A stretch of 56,386 nt of DNA from Acidobacteriaceae bacterium (GCA_027452245.1 DAIDGW010000259.1:1-56386), one strand, 5' to 3'; shown: positions 32,761 to 41,582, counted from the stretch's first letter. The notes: a model not told the origin generated them from the letters alone. Made by a program: numbers and translations.

Positions 32761-32777
32761 ATATCCGTAACGGATAT
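32761..32777. promoter_or_regulatory. Regulon operator, site 7
   Basis: ATATCCGTAACGGATAT is the exact consensus palindrome. TATAGT (32775-32780) follows it and TTGCGT (32751-32756) precedes it by 18 bp, giving a plus-strand promoter 24 bp before the secreted-protein gene. Confidence 0.8.
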
Positions 32778-32803
32778 AGTGTATCTGTAGTTATGGAGGT
32801 CAT

Positions 32804-33214
32804 GTGAGATTTCGCAGGGTTCTTTGTCTCTTCGGTGTTTTGGCGGTAGCCGCATCCACTCTGCTAGGACAAGCCGCCGACAGTCCGGGTGCGCCTTCGG
32901 TCAGGCAGGCAGTACAAGACAGTAAGGCCACCCCCATTGTCTCCGGCACATGGCAGATGTCCTGGACCGGTCTGAATGGCGATCAACACCACGCCACGAT
33001 GGAAATCAAACAAGAGGGGACAAAGCTAAGCGGAAAATTTCATGGCGAGCGTAGAACAGTCCCGCTGAAGGGTGCTCTCGACGGTAATCAGGTGTCCATC
33101 ACCTTTAAGGTGCGAAGAAGGCATGTCACCTTCGTCGGGATCGTGGATGGCGACAAGATGAGCGGCACAACCGCGAAGGGGATTTCGTGGTTCGGTACTC
33201 GCCAACAGCAGTGA
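32804..33214 (+). CDS. Small secreted beta-rich protein
   Basis: The GTG start follows TGGAGG by four bases. The 136-residue protein has a signal peptide (VRFRRVLCLFGVLAVAAS, cleavage probably after LLGQA). It then has a lipocalin-like strand pattern: GTWQMSWTGLNGDQHHATME, IKQEGTKLSGKFHGE, GALDGNQVSITFKV, FVGIVDGDKMSGT. Such repeats are common in secreted acidobacterial proteins without a known activity. Its N-terminus has a truncated copy at 18434. It is read from operator site 7. Confidence 0.78.
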   Translation: MRFRRVLCLFGVLAVAASTLLGQAADSPGAPSVRQAVQDSKATPIVSGTWQMSWTGLNGDQHHATMEIKQEGTKLSGKFHGERRTVPLKGALDGNQVSITFKVRRRHVTFVGIVDGDKMSGTTAKGISWFGTRQQQ

Positions 33215-33516
33215 AACTGACTGCTGTTGCGCCCTTCATGCGCCGCCGAACGCTTCGATCTGACCAAGCTGGCGATTACAAGTAGTTCGCGGTCTCCATC
33301 AGTTCTGTTCTTCATGTGTGACGGTTCGGCAAGTAGAGAGGAACGGTCTTGGAAGGATCGCCTCTAACGGGAGGTGAATTCGACAGGCGCGAGATGAGGA
33401 TAGAAGCAACATGTCCTTACTGCCAATGTTTGCGTGCTGTCCCGGCCAAATGGAGATGACGTTACACGCGAAGGCGGACTCGCCTCTGTAGACCGCCAGA
33501 ATATCAGGAGAGTCGA
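33215..33516. other. Gene-free spacer before LysR 2
   Basis: About 300 bp with no open frame of interest and no operator of the repeated set. It should contain the LysR promoter, which I cannot place. Confidence 0.4.
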
Positions 33517-34494
33517 ATGCGCAGGCCAAAAGTAAAACTCGACAATCTGATGGCGCTGATGACCGTTGCCGCAAAGCACAACGTGGACGATGCGGCGGAT
33601 GAGCTTGGACTTTCGGCCTCCGGCGTGCGCAAGCAACTCGATGTCATCGAAAATACCTTTGGGATCCGGCTGTTTGAAAAGATTGGCGGCCGTATGATGC
33701 TGACCAGGGACGGAGAGCAGTTTTACGAAGACGCCATGAGAGGCGTCGAGCAGATCGTCCTCGCCGAAGAGCAGGTCTATGCGCGTCAGGCGATGCGGGA
33801 CCATCATCTGGTGGTTGGGCACTCGACCAATCTTCCGCCGAAGCTGATCGCGGTCATTACAGGAATTCAAATCGAGGACACCCACCCGGTGCGTATCGAG
33901 CACCGAAGCGGGCTGACATCGACCACCGTGCGAGGGGTGATTGAGGGGTCGCTTCATGCCGGTTTCGGTATCCTGCCGATCCGCGCGCCGGAACTGCTCA
34001 TTCGCACGGTCTACCAGGAGCCACTGGTCGCCTGCATTCCAACCGGACACAGACTGGTGTTGAAGTCGATGATCTCGCCGCAGGACTTCGACGGTGAGCC
34101 GTTTATCGCAGTTTCGAGGGAACCCTGGCCAGAGCGCCACCGGGAAATCGAGGATCATTGCGCAGGTTTTGGAGTTACGCTCAATGTGGTGGCGGATGCG
34201 TATTCGGCGCCGGAGGCTTTGGCATATGTGGAGCAGAAGACAGGCATCTGCATGTTGCCCGTTTCGTCGGTCGCAGGCCACCCAGGGATCACAGTGAAAT
34301 CACTCTCCACGCACGTCCTCATACGACGGTGCGGGGTATTTGTTCGTGAGGATAATCGTTCCCCCTTATTGCAGAAGCTGGTAGAAGTGTCGCTTCGACT
34401 CGCTGAAAATACACGCTGGAAGCGAGGGCCAGTCTCAATCACGCTGTCAGCCACAGACAGGGAAGATTCCCGGAAAACGAAGGGGGTATCTTAG
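33517..34494 (+). CDS. LysR-family transcriptional regulator
   Basis: The 325-residue protein has a LysR helix-turn-helix at about residues 8-66 (VDDAADELGLSASGVRKQLD, IRLFEKIGGRMMLTRDG) and an effector domain (LVVGHSTNLPPKLIAVITG, LHAGFGILPIRAPELL). It resembles the LysR at 15870 in domain phrases such as AGFG-ILP but is not a recent copy. It is convergent with the XRE gene, overlapping it by 4 bp. The target is unknown. Confidence 0.87.
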   Translation: MRRPKVKLDNLMALMTVAAKHNVDDAADELGLSASGVRKQLDVIENTFGIRLFEKIGGRMMLTRDGEQFYEDAMRGVEQIVLAEEQVYARQAMRDHHLVVGHSTNLPPKLIAVITGIQIEDTHPVRIEHRSGLTSTTVRGVIEGSLHAGFGILPIRAPELLIRTVYQEPLVACIPTGHRLVLKSMISPQDFDGEPFIAVSREPWPERHREIEDHCAGFGVTLNVVADAYSAPEALAYVEQKTGICMLPVSSVAGHPGITVKSLSTHVLIRRCGVFVREDNRSPLLQKLVEVSLRLAENTRWKRGPVSITLSATDREDSRKTKGVS

Positions 34495-34724
34495 TCGTCG
34501 CCGAGAAAATAGCCAATCGACTTGCCGTAAATCTTTGCGATCCGCTGCAATTCAATAATGTCCAGTCGGCGTTCGCCAAGTTCACACTTCGAGATAAAGG
34601 AATGCGGTTTGCCAAGACGCTTCGCTACCTCCCCCTGGAGATAACCGGCGTCGCGCCGTGCTTTTATCAGGCGCCTCAAGAATGCCTGATAGGCTCGTTG
34701 GTAGGCAGCGTCCCCTTTATTCAC
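34491..34724 (-). CDS. Small XRE-family regulator
   Basis: The 77-residue protein is a bare helix-turn-helix: FLRRLIKARRDAGYLQGEVA, KRLGKPHSFISKCELGERRL, YGKSIGYFLGDD. Proteins of this form are phage- or ICE-type regulators. A palindrome 28 bp in front of its start is a natural autoregulatory site, and a divergent small gene lies beyond it, so it may be the switch of the neighbouring small genes or of the element. Confidence 0.85.
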   Translation of the reverse strand: MNKGDAAYQRAYQAFLRRLIKARRDAGYLQGEVAKRLGKPHSFISKCELGERRLDIIELQRIAKIYGKSIGYFLGDD

Positions 34725-34751
34725 AAGTTGAGAGTGCGGGAGCGGCCTTTA

Positions 34752-34770
34752 ATTCCCCAAAATCGGGAAT
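34752..34770. promoter_or_regulatory. Probable XRE operator
   Basis: ATTCCC and GGGAAT flank seven bases (CCAAAATC region) in the divergent gap between the XRE gene and the plus-strand gene at 34834. Position and symmetry fit a dimeric XRE repressor. Confidence 0.5.
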
Positions 34771-34833
34771 GCCTCCGGGGGTCAACACATCCGGCTTCGC
34801 CGAACGGCGAATCTAATGAGGATAGAGGAGCCT

Positions 34834-35070
34834 ATGAATCATTGCTGTTTGGAATTCCCAGAGACTACGGGCAGGACCATCGAGCACATCCGCTATATTT
34901 ACGATCCCTCGGGCGCGCCGGAGGTGGACATCCGGTTTACGGATGGTGTCTCGCTCTCAATCAAGCTCCAGGTGGACATGAAGGCAGAAGGAGAGCTGTA
35001 TCGGACATGCGAGGGCGACGTGCAGGTGCTTCATCGTTACCCCGTGGTCCAGAGGATCGCCGATTCGTAA
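34834..35070 (+). CDS. Small hypothetical protein divergent from XRE
   Basis: The 78-residue protein starts at the second ATG (34834), just behind GAGGAG; an ATG 18 bp upstream lacks a ribosome binding site. It reads as an all-beta domain: IEHIRYIYDPSGAPEVDIRF, TDGVSLSIKLQVDMKAEGEL, GDVQVLHRYPVV. I know no family. The C-terminal strand resembles the end of the protein at 3233-3484. Confidence 0.6.
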   Translation: MNHCCLEFPETTGRTIEHIRYIYDPSGAPEVDIRFTDGVSLSIKLQVDMKAEGELYRTCEGDVQVLHRYPVVQRIADS

Positions 35071-35189
35071 CTGAGTCAGTTTGACTCCGGGTGCATTCAG
35101 AGCCAAGCTGTTTACAACAAAACTTGAGATCGGATGCCGCGCGGCAAGAGAGCAAGGACAGCCAGTGGTTTCCGGGAGGAGCGGCTCGG

Positions 35190-35813
35190 ATGCGTCGATG
35201 GAAAATGCTCATCGCTTCCAGTCTGATTGTGTTCTCCGGCTGCAACAGCGCGAAGAAGCCGAATGAGGCGAACCTGAAAAACGCCATCGATCAATATCTT
35301 TCCACGCAGGATCGGGCGTGCGTGACTATGGACGGGCAGTTTCCGCATGATGTGCCTGTGGGCGACAAATCAGGCACGGCGGCTGAGTTGGCCGCTCTCG
35401 AGCAGGCCGCGCTGGTGCAGTCCGTGAATACGACCGCTGTGGTGCGGAGTCTGGCTGATTCGCTGTCGCTGACTCCGCAGAAGCCCAGACCTGTAAAACG
35501 CTATACGGTCAGCGCGGAGGGGCAGAAATACTTTCATAAGGTTCTGGACCTGTCAGGCCGGTTGGACGGATTCTGTTACGGCCATGAAAAGGTGGCTTCG
35601 ATTGTGAACTGGACCGAACCCCAGACGCAGGGCAGCTATACCGAGACGACGGTAACCTACACCGGCAATGTTCCTGATCCTGCTGCGTGGGTGAAGCTGC
35701 CTGAGATCCAGCAGGCCTTCCCGTCGATTCAGACAACCCTGAACGATATGGGAAAGAGCCAGACGGTCGCGCTTCACCTCACGGATCAAGGGTGGGTCGT
35801 CAATAATTTTTGA
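35190..35813 (+). CDS. Lipoprotein
   Basis: The ATG at 35190 follows GGGAGGA. The 207-residue protein has a lipoprotein signal (MLIASSLIVFSGC), with cysteine 16 as the lipid site. After an N-terminal helix (NEANLKNAIDQYLSTQ) it carries polar mixed structure: KRYTVSAEGQKYFHKVLD, and FCYGHEKVASIVNWTEPQTQ. It ends with [15 protein letters not shown]. The last 28 bp overlap the end of virB11 on the other strand. Location at the edge of the transfer genes suggests a surface or exclusion role, unproven. Confidence 0.72.
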   Translation: MRRWKMLIASSLIVFSGCNSAKKPNEANLKNAIDQYLSTQDRACVTMDGQFPHDVPVGDKSGTAAELAALEQAALVQSVNTTAVVRSLADSLSLTPQKPRPVKRYTVSAEGQKYFHKVLDLSGRLDGFCYGHEKVASIVNWTEPQTQGSYTETTVTYTGNVPDPAAWVKLPEIQQAFPSIQTTLNDMGKSQTVALHLTDQGWVVNNF

Positions 35814-36739
35814 GCTTCACGCAAAGCAGGGTCGCCCTCGCGCACGACTTCGAGGATTTCCCGGATGAACCGCTTTCCATCAATACGGGCGATATAGACG
35901 ACCAGGTCGAGGCAGCGTTCGACCTCTTCTTTGATCCGGTGAGTATCCGCATGGACATCGCCGCGCAGCGCCAGTGTTCCCATGCGATAGAGTGCTTCCA
36001 TTGCGCTGCTGGCGTGAATCGTCGCCAATGTTCCACGATGCCCGGTGTTCATGGCGTCGAGCAGGGTGCGCGCCTCCGGGCCGCGTACTTCTCCGACGAT
36101 GATGCGGTCGGGGCGATGCCGGAGGACCGCTCGGAGCAAGGCATCGAAGGTGATCTGGCTGTGATGCGTATCGGTCTGCGATTCCGCGGAGACGACATGC
36201 GGTTTGCGGATGTGCAGCTCCGCCGTGTCCTCGATGAGCAGGATGCGCTCGTGTTCCGGGATGGCGTGGGCCAGTACCCCGAGCAGTGTCGATTTGCCCG
36301 AGCCGGTAGAACCGGCGATGAGGATGTTCTGCCCGTCGCGGACTGCGTCTGCCAGCGTTGCGGCCTGTTGTTCGGTCAGCATCCCGACGCGGATCAGGTC
36401 GGCCAGCGTGAAATTTTGGGTCGTGAACCGGCGGATCGTAACCAAAGGAAACGGATTGACGACAGGTGGAATCATGGCGGCCAAACGACTGCCGTCCGGC
36501 AGGCGGAGGTTGAGGATGGGTGAGTCCGCGTCCAGCTTCTTGCCGAAGCGATTTGCGATCACTTCAAGGCCGGTCTGCAATGCTCCGTCGTCAAAGCGTA
36601 TCTCTCGTAGCTGTCGCATATCGCTGCCTTCTTCGATCCAGACACTGCCGTCCGGATTCACCATGATCTCGGAGATGGTTGCCGATTCGAGCAGAGGCTG
36701 AATCGGGCGCAGGAACGGGATAATGACCTCGAAGCTCAC
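35786..36739 (-). CDS. virB11: VirB11/TrbB conjugation ATPase
   Basis: The 317-residue hexameric ATPase powers type IV secretion at the inner membrane. Walker A is [11 protein letters not shown] at about residue 144, the Asp box [11 protein letters not shown] follows, the Walker-B-like [18 protein letters not shown] is at about 215, and the His-box [13 protein letters not shown] is at about 240. The N-terminal domain ([17 protein letters not shown]) is also typical. Its start overlaps the stop of the coupling-protein gene (ATGA), so the two ATPases are made together, away from the main virB operon. Confidence 0.94.
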   Translation of the reverse strand: MSFEVIIPFLRPIQPLLESATISEIMVNPDGSVWIEEGSDMRQLREIRFDDGALQTGLEVIANRFGKKLDADSPILNLRLPDGSRLAAMIPPVVNPFPLVTIRRFTTQNFTLADLIRVGMLTEQQAATLADAVRDGQNILIAGSTGSGKSTLLGVLAHAIPEHERILLIEDTAELHIRKPHVVSAESQTDTHHSQITFDALLRAVLRHRPDRIIVGEVRGPEARTLLDAMNTGHRGTLATIHASSAMEALYRMGTLALRGDVHADTHRIKEEVERCLDLVVYIARIDGKRFIREILEVVREGDPALREAQKLLTTHP

Positions 36740-38772
36740 TCACGTATCCTTTCCGGCTCGAAGTCGATCTTTTCCTGATCGAACCAGCTCATTGAGACGG
36801 GCAGGAAATCGGGCTTGAGGTAACAGTAGGTTGGGGGCAACGGGCGGATGCCGTTGAAGGCGACGATGATGGCCTGGGCATTGCTGAGACGGTAGAAAGC
36901 GTTCTCGTCGAACAGCGGCTCCCGGCGCTTCTGATATTGCTTCGATGCGGAGACAGTGCCGCGGCTCGATGATGTGCGGCCACTGAGCCAGCCGACATTG
37001 GCATTGGTGGAAGATTCGGAGACGGTATAGCTGATGTGGGTGCGGTCGGTTGTGCCGCACAGCTCGGAGGCATAGCGTGCCGTGTCCGGGTCCGAGGTGG
37101 TGAGAAAAATCTTCGTGCGGAACGCCTGCAACAGAGTTTTCACGCCTTCATTGGGCAGTGCCTCTTTGAGCGACGAAATGCTCTGTGTAGCGACCAGTGG
37201 GATACACTTCGGCTGCCGGGAGAGCGACCAGAATCGCTCGTCGCCGGTCGGATTGTCGCCGCCGACGGTGGCGAAGCTCTGGTACTCATCGCAGAGAAAC
37301 ACCGTGGGCCGGAAGTGCCGTTCCGGGTGCGCGTCCATTTGCGGGATGCGCAGCATTACGGCCCGCTGGTAATCGACCTTCATCAGCGTGCCGATGACTT
37401 TCGCCAGCGCGGGGTTCAGTGCTTCGGGAAAGTTCAGGCCCACGACCTTGCCGGATTCAATTAAATCCTCGAACGGCGGCAACACCTTCGCTCCCGGATC
37501 GGAGGCCAAGGCTTTGCCGTCGTAGATTTCCTTCGGAGGGCAGAAGATGCGGCGCACGGTGCGGTTGGTATCGAACAGCGAGAGAAAGATGGTGACGCCC
37601 TGGATGATGGCTGTCTTGGTTTCGTCGCGGAAGAACTTCCAGTGCTCCCAGTACCAGTAGAAGACACTCTCCCAACTGGCGCCGGCGTCTTCATTGCCCT
37701 GCTTCCGTATATATAAGGATGCGGTGGCGGCTGTCTGCCGGACGATAACCGATTCCAGCTCGTCTGATCGGCAGGCGATGTATTGATTCACTGTATCGTT
37801 CCAGGCGAAGCCGAACGGGGCCAACATGGATTCATATTTGAGGTAGTCGGCCTTGCGGACGCCGATAAATGAAACCTGAGTAAAGCGCCGCCCCGTCTGT
37901 GTCAACATGGATTCGAGCGCCCCGGCGCTGATCACGGTGCGAAAGATGTCGACCATCGTGACATATTCGTCGCGGACACGGTGGAGCATGATGACGTACC
38001 GGACCAGGTCCGTATAGCTCTGCACCCAGAAAGGCTCCTTGCCTTTGCCCCAGATGGCGATAATGACCGAGGCGATGTTGAACGCCTGCGCGTAGGGATC
38101 GGCGTCGTTGTTGAGCGGGTTGTAGCGGAGATTGCCGGTAAGCGAGATTTCGACGTAATCCTCTCCCCGCCCGCAATCCATGAGAAGCTGCCGCACATGC
38201 CCGCAGAGATCGCCTTTGACTTCGAGCACCACGCCGGAGAGCCTACGTGCCGGATCATTGGCGCTATATGCGAAGAGCTGCCGCATCGCCGGAAGCAGAA
38301 TGGCTCGGGTTTTTCCGCTGCCCGTGGCTCCGACGATGCAGATGCCGGTGTAGAGGCCGCGTGCGGGGATCGAGAGCCATTGGGGAACCGGAGAGGGCTT
38401 CGGTTTCGTCTGGTGGTGAAGTTCGCCGACGACCAGAAACAGGTCCTCGCGGACGAGCGGATCGGGGTACAGCGGCAGCGGCCCGGAGACTTCTTTCTGC
38501 TTTGGCGCATAGAAGTGGACGTAAGCCAGCGAAAACAGAATGGAGAAAATCAGGAACGGTGTGCTGTATAGAAACAGGTTGTAGCTCCAAACCAGACCGC
38601 GAAAGATCGCGGGGCGCTCCATCTCGATCAGCCGCAGCATTGGATCAGCGGCATGGACTGGATACAAACTCTGCAGCACGATGCCGCAAGCTGTGCTCAG
38701 GCCGAGTGAAAGCAAAATGCGGTACTCGATCAGCGGCTGCACGGCATTTTGTATGGAGACATTCAAACGCAT
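36736..38772 (-). CDS. virD4: VirD4/TraG coupling protein
   Basis: The 678-residue protein has two N-terminal membrane segments (residues 18-38 and 62-88). Walker A is CIVGATGSGKTRAILLPAM at about 147-165, the Walker-B-type FLCDEYQSFA is at about 477, and TQSISSLKEALPNE completes the TraG/VirD4 signature. Coupling proteins hand the nicked DNA and its relaxase to the secretion channel. It is followed directly by virB11 and preceded by a small DNA-binding-type protein and a long inverted repeat, the usual surroundings of an oriT region. Confidence 0.93.
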   Translation of the reverse strand: MRLNVSIQNAVQPLIEYRILLSLGLSTACGIVLQSLYPVHAADPMLRLIEMERPAIFRGLVWSYNLFLYSTPFLIFSILFSLAYVHFYAPKQKEVSGPLPLYPDPLVREDLFLVVGELHHQTKPKPSPVPQWLSIPARGLYTGICIVGATGSGKTRAILLPAMRQLFAYSANDPARRLSGVVLEVKGDLCGHVRQLLMDCGRGEDYVEISLTGNLRYNPLNNDADPYAQAFNIASVIIAIWGKGKEPFWVQSYTDLVRYVIMLHRVRDEYVTMVDIFRTVISAGALESMLTQTGRRFTQVSFIGVRKADYLKYESMLAPFGFAWNDTVNQYIACRSDELESVIVRQTAATASLYIRKQGNEDAGASWESVFYWYWEHWKFFRDETKTAIIQGVTIFLSLFDTNRTVRRIFCPPKEIYDGKALASDPGAKVLPPFEDLIESGKVVGLNFPEALNPALAKVIGTLMKVDYQRAVMLRIPQMDAHPERHFRPTVFLCDEYQSFATVGGDNPTGDERFWSLSRQPKCIPLVATQSISSLKEALPNEGVKTLLQAFRTKIFLTTSDPDTARYASELCGTTDRTHISYTVSESSTNANVGWLSGRTSSSRGTVSASKQYQKRREPLFDENAFYRLSNAQAIIVAFNGIRPLPPTYCYLKPDFLPVSMSWFDQEKIDFEPERIRE

Positions 38773-38788
38773 ATTTCTCGCCTCCTTC

Positions 38789-39097
38789 CTATGCGGGCGG
38801 CGCGGCAGCCGGATCGGATTTAAGATTCGTTTCCGGTGCTGTTTTGGCCGGTGTCGATCCTGATTTCACGACGCCAGGAATCTTCGCCGGGCTTGCGGCA
38901 AGACTGGCCTTGTATCTTTGGAAGTCCTCTTCCTGCGCCAGCGCGAAGCGCAGCAGTTGGTTGATGACAAACTGCGGTTCATTGTTCGACCAGTCAGCCA
39001 GGGCCTGAATGTCATCTGCAATGGATTGGTCGATGGATGCCTGAAGTTTCGCCCGGCGTACCCTGCTGACCCCGTGTTCGATTTTCAGCTTGTTCAT
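38789..39097 (-). CDS. Putative ribbon-helix-helix relaxosome accessory protein
   Basis: The ATG at 39097 follows GAAGGGAG. The 102-residue protein has a basic strand-helix-helix core (RVRRAKLQASIDQSIADDIQ, then FVINQLLRFALAQEEDF) and a flexible alanine/proline tail. A ribbon-helix-helix accessory protein next to an inverted repeat and in front of the VirD4 gene would fit a relaxosome component of the TraY/MobC type. This is inference from position and predicted fold; I see no exact family. Confidence 0.6.
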   Translation of the reverse strand: MNKLKIEHGVSRVRRAKLQASIDQSIADDIQALADWSNNEPQFVINQLLRFALAQEEDFQRYKASLAASPAKIPGVVKSGSTPAKTAPETNLKSDPAAAPPA

Positions 39098-39222
39098 GGC
39101 GTCTCCCTTCGGTGATGTGAAATGAATCTTCGATGGATCGTTCGCAGATGCTCCACGCATCCGCCGATGATCCGTAACTGATCTCCTCTGCGTCCGGCCC
39201 GCATCGGACTCTGACCGGTGAA

Positions 39223-39239
39223 ATATCTGCGCCGGATAT
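39223..39239. promoter_or_regulatory. Altered regulon operator, site 8
   Basis: ATATCTG and CGGATAT match both arms of the cargo operators exactly, but the central triplet is CGC instead of TAA-type. It lies between the oriT-like inverted repeat and the gene at 38789. If bound by the same repressor it would tie transfer to cargo control. Confidence 0.45.
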
Positions 39240-39246
39240 ATTCGAG

Positions 39247-39323
39247 GCACATGGGCGGGAGCGATCAGCGCGGCGTGAGCCAGCGCGGCAGGCCGGAGGT
39301 CGGGATCGCTCCCGCCCATGTGC
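39247..39323. repeat. 20-bp perfect inverted repeat, oriT candidate
   Basis: The arms 39247-39266 and 39304-39323 are perfectly complementary, with a 37-bp loop. The core reads CACATGGGCGGGAGCGATC in the left arm. It lies between the relaxosome-type genes and the VirD4 gene, the normal place of oriT. It could instead be a terminator-like hairpin for the upstream operon, but no T-run follows on the minus strand. Confidence 0.6.
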
Positions 39324-39391
39324 TACCCGGAATACTTATTGATATGTCGTCATGTACTTGGAATCGCATCGGTTATCACCTCCTTTGCTTT

Positions 39392-40234
39392 TCAAATGCG
39401 AACCCTCGCGGAACCCCTGACCTCACTTCGCTGAAGAATGGGGTAGCTATAGCCGAGCAACAGTGTCGTGAAACGCGGCTGGAGAGGAATGCGAGGTTGT
39501 ACTGCAACCGAGCGCGAATCCTCATCGAAGAGCCTGGGACTGCGGCGCGGGTCGCCGACAAATCTCTTCCAGAAGGCTGCTTTGGCGTCCTCGAAGTGAG
39601 AGTCTGCAGCCGAGATATAGACCAGTTCAAAGTTGCCGACTGCGCGCAGCAGCGGGTCGGCAACAGCGAGAAACCGGAGAAACTTTTCTACGGTGACAAG
39701 CCCTTCGTCGATGAAAGCGAAGCGCACCAGCGAGTGCGCGGGGCGCGTGCGGTCCGCCAGCGAGATAGGAAACGAAGCCAGCAGGGGGTACAACCCGCCA
39801 TTGTCGCCAGTGAAAATCTCCAGTGAAATATGGCGAACGTCCGCGAAGAAGCGAAGCCGTTCTTCCTCGGACGTAAGATAACGGTCGCCCTCGTTTTCAA
39901 GAACGCAATCGAGCGCCATGAGCCGGGCGCGCACCTGGGCGTCGCCTTTCCTGCGCCGCAGTTGGGACTCAGGATCGCCGAGCAGACGATAAATAGTCCG
40001 CGAGGCAATGTGATACACATGCCAGCCCTGCTTATAATCCAGGGATTCGATATGACCGGCGAGGCGGGCCTTTTCGAGAAACCGCATGACGATGGAGCCT
40101 TTGTTGCGGTCGCTGAAGTAGTCGAATTGGCGGCGCAGGAAATAGCCGGAGTGGGCGGCGGCCAGATACAGGAACGCGGCCTCGCGGTCCGTGTAGCCGA
40201 GCGATTCGAGCGCGGGGACGGGGTCGGCGGCCAC
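39392..40234 (-). CDS. Winged-helix protein of the mobilisation cluster
   Basis: The 280-residue protein begins with a winged-helix-type unit (YTDREAAFLYLAAAHSGYFL, SDRNKGSIVMRFLEKARLAG). An alpha/beta domain follows, with EIFTGDNGGLYPLLASFP, LVRFAFIDEGLV and LLRAVGNFELVYIS. It starts 2 bp after the putative relaxase gene. The arrangement of helix-turn-helix plus a nuclease-like half resembles replication-relaxation-type proteins, but the catalytic acidic residues are not clear. A partner of the relaxase is my best guess. Confidence 0.55.
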   Translation of the reverse strand: MAADPVPALESLGYTDREAAFLYLAAAHSGYFLRRQFDYFSDRNKGSIVMRFLEKARLAGHIESLDYKQGWHVYHIASRTIYRLLGDPESQLRRRKGDAQVRARLMALDCVLENEGDRYLTSEEERLRFFADVRHISLEIFTGDNGGLYPLLASFPISLADRTRPAHSLVRFAFIDEGLVTVEKFLRFLAVADPLLRAVGNFELVYISAADSHFEDAKAAFWKRFVGDPRRSPRLFDEDSRSVAVQPRIPLQPRFTTLLLGYSYPILQRSEVRGSARVRI

Positions 40235-40236
40235 GG

Positions 40237-41274
40237 CTACAACTCCAAAATCCGTTGCATGAGGTGATGATCGCCCTCGATCTTCGCGGTGAGTGTAGCG
40301 CGGTCGGAGGCCGATGCATAGACGTGGAAGCCGGCCTGCGCTTTGCTGCGGAGATGGCCGGGGCGGTAAGCGGCGGTCAGAACCTCGATGTCTTCATGGC
40401 CGGTGCGCGGTCCCTGATCGACATCACGGTCAGGATCATGGGGCCGCTCATATTCAATGCGGGCATCGGGAATCTGGATGCCGCCATCGACGAACGGCAG
40501 ATCGAACTGCTGCGCGACCTGCTCTTTGATGTCATGGATGTCACGTTCAGGATTCGCCTTGCGCTCGGCGTGAATGGCTTTCTGAATCTGCGACTTCAAT
40601 TCAAAATCGAGCTGGACGCGGAGGTTCGTGCCGCCTTTGTGCCCGATGCGCTCTGCCTCTTTCAGATAGGCACGGTAAATCTGAGAGTCGTGTTCCACCT
40701 CGCGCGGCTTGACCAGACCGGCGTAGAGTTTCTGGTCGCGCGGCAAATCGCTGGTCACACGGGCCAGCGACTGGCCCCCTTTGGTGAGCGTCACCACCTC
40801 AATGCGCTCGACCCTGCCGCCGCGACCGTCACGGCGGGCGTTCACGGTATCGACATGGATAAGTCCTCTTTCGCGCAGGAAGGCCAGGTCGCGCTCCATC
40901 CTGGGGTGCCGGTTGTCATAGATGGTCTGGGCCAGATCGCGGGTGGCGACGACGCGGAAGCGGCCCACCTCGGCGAGCAGCTTGCGTTCTTCCCCACGCA
41001 AGGAAAGACCGATGGTCTGCGGCGCGATCGTCTGCCGGCGAGGGCGCTGGTCCACCGGGCGATCCATAGGGATCGTGCGCTTTTCTGAATTGGATTCACG
41101 CTCAGGATGCCGGGAACGATTCTGCGGTGCCTGAGGCATCGGTCGACGGTCGGCGGCGCGCGCGGCCAGCGCCTCCCGCCTCAGCTCGACGGGCGATGGC
41201 TCCAGCGGAGCATCGGTGCGCTGCTCCTCCGGCGCGCGGCGGAGAGGAAGATCGCGGGGGAGATCGAGCCTCAT
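40237..41274 (-). CDS. Putative Replic_Relax/MOBC-type relaxase
   Basis: The 345-residue protein has a disordered, arginine-rich first 85 residues. A winged helix follows (ERKLLAEVGRFRVVATRDLA, RMERDLAFLRERGLIHVD). The C-terminal domain, with IPDARIEYE and EDIEVLTAAYRPGHL-x4-KAQAGF, follows the PD-(D/E)XK-like pattern of the replication-relaxation family, to which MOBC relaxases are related. No HUH relaxase is visible anywhere in the window, so this is the best candidate for the enzyme that nicks oriT. The assignment depends on the family pattern, not on a proven nicking residue. Confidence 0.55.
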   Translation of the reverse strand: MRLDLPRDLPLRRAPEEQRTDAPLEPSPVELRREALAARAADRRPMPQAPQNRSRHPERESNSEKRTIPMDRPVDQRPRRQTIAPQTIGLSLRGEERKLLAEVGRFRVVATRDLAQTIYDNRHPRMERDLAFLRERGLIHVDTVNARRDGRGGRVERIEVVTLTKGGQSLARVTSDLPRDQKLYAGLVKPREVEHDSQIYRAYLKEAERIGHKGGTNLRVQLDFELKSQIQKAIHAERKANPERDIHDIKEQVAQQFDLPFVDGGIQIPDARIEYERPHDPDRDVDQGPRTGHEDIEVLTAAYRPGHLRSKAQAGFHVYASASDRATLTAKIEGDHHLMQRILEL

Positions 41275-41582
41275 CAGTCTTTCTCCCCTGGCTTGCTTTC
41301 AAAGTCGAGAGGGGGCTGCGACGGGGTGACGGGTTCCTCTTTCAGTTGGCCCTGGAGGATGACCACGTCGTATTCAGAGGGATCGCCGAAGGATTCCATC
41401 TCCCGCTGCGCCGCTTCTTTGGCGGCGCGGACACGAGCCACATGATCGCCGGAGAAATCCATGAATTGTTTCTCCTCGGCCTCCGTAAGTGGCCGATGAG
41501 GCGTCCCCGATGTGCTGCTTGAGTCCTGCTTACTCTTCGCCGAACTGCGCGGCGATCTCCTCTGAGAGTTCCGAATGTCCAC
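41274..41582 (-). CDS. Small acidic hypothetical protein
   Basis: The GTG at 41582 lies seven bases behind CAGGAGA and within the end of the upstream gene. The 102 residues are polar, with a low-complexity Ser/Lys start and a helix (VARVRAAKEAAQREMESF). Its stop overlaps the relaxase-candidate start by one base. No family is recognised; translational coupling supports that it is real. Confidence 0.55.
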   Translation of the reverse strand: MDIRNSQRRSPRSSAKSKQDSSSTSGTPHRPLTEAEEKQFMDFSGDHVARVRAAKEAAQREMESFGDPSEYDVVILQGQLKEEPVTPSQPPLDFESKPGEKD

